Below, one piece after another: positions 63,592 through 64,000 of a stretch of DNA of 64,000 nucleotides. The stretch is taken from positions 62,001 through 126,000 of the forward strand of contig NZ_JAWDKB010000001.1 in NCBI RefSeq assembly GCF_032714495.1. The letters are read 5' to 3'. A program made the translations under genes and the position numbers. The notes beneath the pieces are model-generated. The model saw nothing but the letters and a program-made list of their open reading frames with translations, searched no databases and had not been told where the DNA came from. Within the stretch, counting starts at the first letter, position 1, and each line of letters starts with the position of its first letter. Source of the stretch: Methanorbis rubei. Its GTDB lineage: Archaea; Halobacteriota; Methanomicrobia; Methanomicrobiales; Methanocorpusculaceae.

Positions 63592-64000
63592 ATGGATGTT
63601 GTACGCATCTGTTCGGAACTGATAAAGATCCGGAGTGAAAATCCTCCCGGCGATACCAGAGAGGCCGCAGAGTACATTGCTCTGATCCTTGACTCAATGG
63701 GAATCCGCTCTGATATTACAGAAGGAACGCCCGGGCACTGCAATGTTATCTCACGGGATCAGAGTTCTGCTTTGATGCTGTCCGGCCACATCGATGTGGT
63801 GCCTGCAATGGAGGAAGGCTGGGACATTCCTCCCTATGCCGGCGTCATCGATGACACCTATGTGCACGGTCGCGGCAGCACCGATATGAAGGGCGGATGC
63901 GCAGCAGTCCTTACTGCGGTTGAACGTGCGGTCAACGAGTACGGCGGTGTGCCTGTCTCTCTTGCATTTGTGTGCGATGAAGAGGGCGGCGGTCGGTCCG
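63592..64000 (+). CDS. M20-family metallopeptidase (DapE/ArgE-like), 3' truncated
   Basis: The first 136 codons run to the window edge. Metal-site motifs are intact: SGHIDVVPA (His), GRGSTDMKGGCAAVL (Asp) and VCDEEGGGRS (catalytic Glu pair). The family includes succinyl-diaminopimelate desuccinylase, acetylornithine deacetylase and dipeptidases. Nearness to dapAB suggests DapE, but many methanogens use DapL instead and the specificity cannot be decided from this part. Confidence 0.9.
   Translation, partial: MDVVRICSELIKIRSENPPGDTREAAEYIALILDSMGIRSDITEGTPGHCNVISRDQSSALMLSGHIDVVPAMEEGWDIPPYAGVIDDTYVHGRGSTDMKGGCAAVLTAVERAVNEYGGVPVSLAFVCDEEGGGRS

Overview
The window is chromosomal DNA of a euryarchaeon, most likely a methanogen of the Methanomicrobiales. 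Archaeal identity is direct: TATA-binding protein, transcription factor S, PCNA, both primase subunits, GINS, aIF2-alpha, eL44, eS27, eS17, Nop10, a proteasome beta subunit, archaeal aCPSF1, deoxyhypusine synthase, glycerol-1-phosphate dehydrogenase (archaeal lipids) and an archaeosortase. Bacterial-type gyrB-gyrA and exonuclease VII in the same genome fit Methanomicrobiales; a Methanocorpusculum-like genome is my best guess, but no methanogenesis gene lies here. The tRNA has no encoded CCA, many mRNAs look leaderless or short-leadered with clear TATA boxes, and TTG/GTG starts are frequent.

Layout. 1-6.2 kb: tail of an unrecognised gene, HD hydrolase, MntA-HepT pair, gltX, two poorly characterised proteins, deoxyhypusine synthase. 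6.3-8.9 kb: three consecutive CBS-domain genes behind a palindromic promoter. 9.1-15.9 kb: Era-like GTPase/DUF2073/zinc-ribbon operon, then gyrB-gyrA. 16-25.6 kb: ferredoxin-nitroreductase, DHH protein, tRNA-Phe with an orphan membrane protein beside it, the JAMM-ribL-DUF2284 operon, YgjP-like metalloprotein, amtB-glnK and a sugar nucleotidyltransferase. 25.8-34.3 kb: proS-nusA-hisE, an M24 peptidase, SpoIIM and DUF63 membrane proteins, egsA, UPF0179, ADP-ribosylglycohydrolase. 34.5-41.6 kb: a dense same-strand information-processing cluster (UPF0058, elp3, priS, GINS, eL44, eS27, aIF2-alpha, nop10, PAC2-like, EndoQ-like). 41.8-53.4 kb: a duplicated CBS-CBS-ParB-fold protein, Hsp20 and a membrane FKBP sharing one promoter region, xseAB, a TIM-barrel isomerase, a CorC-like protein, psmB-aCPSF1, HIT protein and archaeosortase. 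54.4-64 kb: TFS, TBP, pcn-priL, an acyl-CoA synthetase, a second HD protein, a ThiN-domain protein, eS17, dapA-dapB, a ferredoxin and the start of an M20 peptidase.

The most unusual content is between genes. At least twelve intergenic gaps hold long, modular inverted repeats: an ACGGAACACACTGAACACACGG family, a GATTTAGTCGATTTTTTTC family, an AAATCGCCAATGGCGATTT family, and short modules that interrupt the longer ones. Arms reach 78 bp of perfect complementarity, and one element nests three different arm pairs. They resemble bacterial interspersed mosaic elements, in an archaeon. They give rise to spurious open frames and are the best candidate here for an undescribed system.

Limits: everything comes from reading sequence and translations by eye; no database search, folding or alignment was run. 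Family names are recognitions from motifs, and functions are inferred from families.
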